In this document: positions 12,084 to 12,298 of the stretch, piece by piece
How the letters are laid out: each line of letters starts with the position of its first letter
How positions within the stretch are numbered: position 1 is the first letter of the stretch
Source: Hyphomonadaceae bacterium UBA7672
GTDB lineage: Bacteria > Pseudomonadota > Alphaproteobacteria > Caulobacterales > Hyphomonadaceae
DNA length: 12,298 bases
Reading direction: 5' to 3'
Assembly (NCBI GenBank): GCA_002483135.1
Contig: DLHI01000040.1
Coordinates: 632 to 12,929, forward strand
Position numbers and translations under genes: made by a program
The notes under the pieces: generated by a model
Told to the model about the DNA's origin: nothing
The model's database searches: none
The model's input: only the letters and a program-made list of their open reading frames with translations

Positions 12084-12298
12084 CGAGCGGATCGGCCTCG
12101 CGCATCTGCTTCAGCTTTGCGGCGTGCGCTTGTGCGCGTTGTTCCATCGCCTGGCAGTCGGCCACGAGGGCGGCGATGCGGGCGAGGAGATGGACCAGGT
12201 CTTTGGCGTGAGTGAGATGTGGCGTCGCGCGGTCGCGCGGGACTTTGGGTCTCAGCTTCGCGATCTGATGGCCGCGCATCGCGATCCAGAGACGCAGG
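12084..12298 (-). CDS. Partial hypothetical protein, probable C-terminal part (runs off right edge)
   Basis: A leftward frame is open from the right edge, reading LRLWIAMRGHQIAKLRPKV, then a helix-like stretch HLLARIAALVADCQAMEQRA and KLKQMREADPL. Third codon positions are GC-rich and the Ala/Leu/Glu/Lys-rich helices look like real protein. I recognise no family. The frame meets the right arm of the composite palindrome just after ADPL and finds no stop there. It stays open through the palindrome and antisense to the genes beyond, so the native stop seems to have been lost or the end rewritten. The end given is where the protein-like part stops. A rightward frame starting with an ATG inside the palindrome (12051) is an alternative but less protein-like. 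Confidence 0.35.

Noticed and set aside
9451..12279. A leftward open frame of about 940 codons antisense to the tipF-like and HAD genes
   Set aside because: It is in codon register with both sense genes, so its stops would require the sense codons TTA, CTA or TCA, which are rare in this GC-rich genome. The translation is His/Arg-rich and not protein-like. Only its first part, near the right edge, resembles coding sequence.

Overview
The window is GC-rich, densely coded bacterial chromosome. The gene set and protein style suggest an alphaproteobacterium. A TipF-type flagellar c-di-GMP receptor, a groESL operon behind a CIRCE operator and many lipid- and ester-metabolism genes point towards the Caulobacterales (Hyphomonadaceae-like). 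This is an inference from content; no rRNA or other phylogenetic marker is present.

Bases 1-7257 read leftwards. Starting from the right, they hold a fused DUF262-DUF1524 (GmrSD-like) protein, a lipoprotein serine hydrolase of the class C beta-lactamase/EstB type whose stop codon overlaps a two-helix membrane protein, and an SDR oxidoreductase. They continue with msrB, a hotdog thioesterase, a secreted CE2-type SGNH esterase, and finally groES and the first 113 codons of groEL. The last two sit behind a recognisable promoter and a CIRCE element. A long perfect hairpin lies between the SDR gene and msrB, and it buries the msrB ribosome binding site.

Bases 7348-11703 read rightwards. They form two pairs. 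The first is a fumarylacetoacetate-hydrolase (FAH) family enzyme followed 3 nt later by a membrane-anchored protein that looks like a metallo-beta-lactamase fold stripped of all its zinc ligands; this pair ends in a strong hairpin. After about 440 bp with no convincing gene come a TipF-like degenerate EAL protein and a TIGR01459-type HAD hydrolase 6 nt behind it.

The right end (11704-12298) is mostly non-coding repeat DNA: two simple inverted repeats, then a composite palindrome of about 153 bp. The palindrome abuts the apparent C-terminal part of a leftward hypothetical gene that runs off the window.

No mobile-element gene, CRISPR array, tRNA or rRNA was seen. The best candidates for something unusual are the zinc-less metallo-beta-lactamase-like protein, the RBS-sequestering hairpin before msrB, the orphan GmrSD-like protein, and the composite palindrome at the end of a gene. 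I do not see a complete multi-gene novel system.
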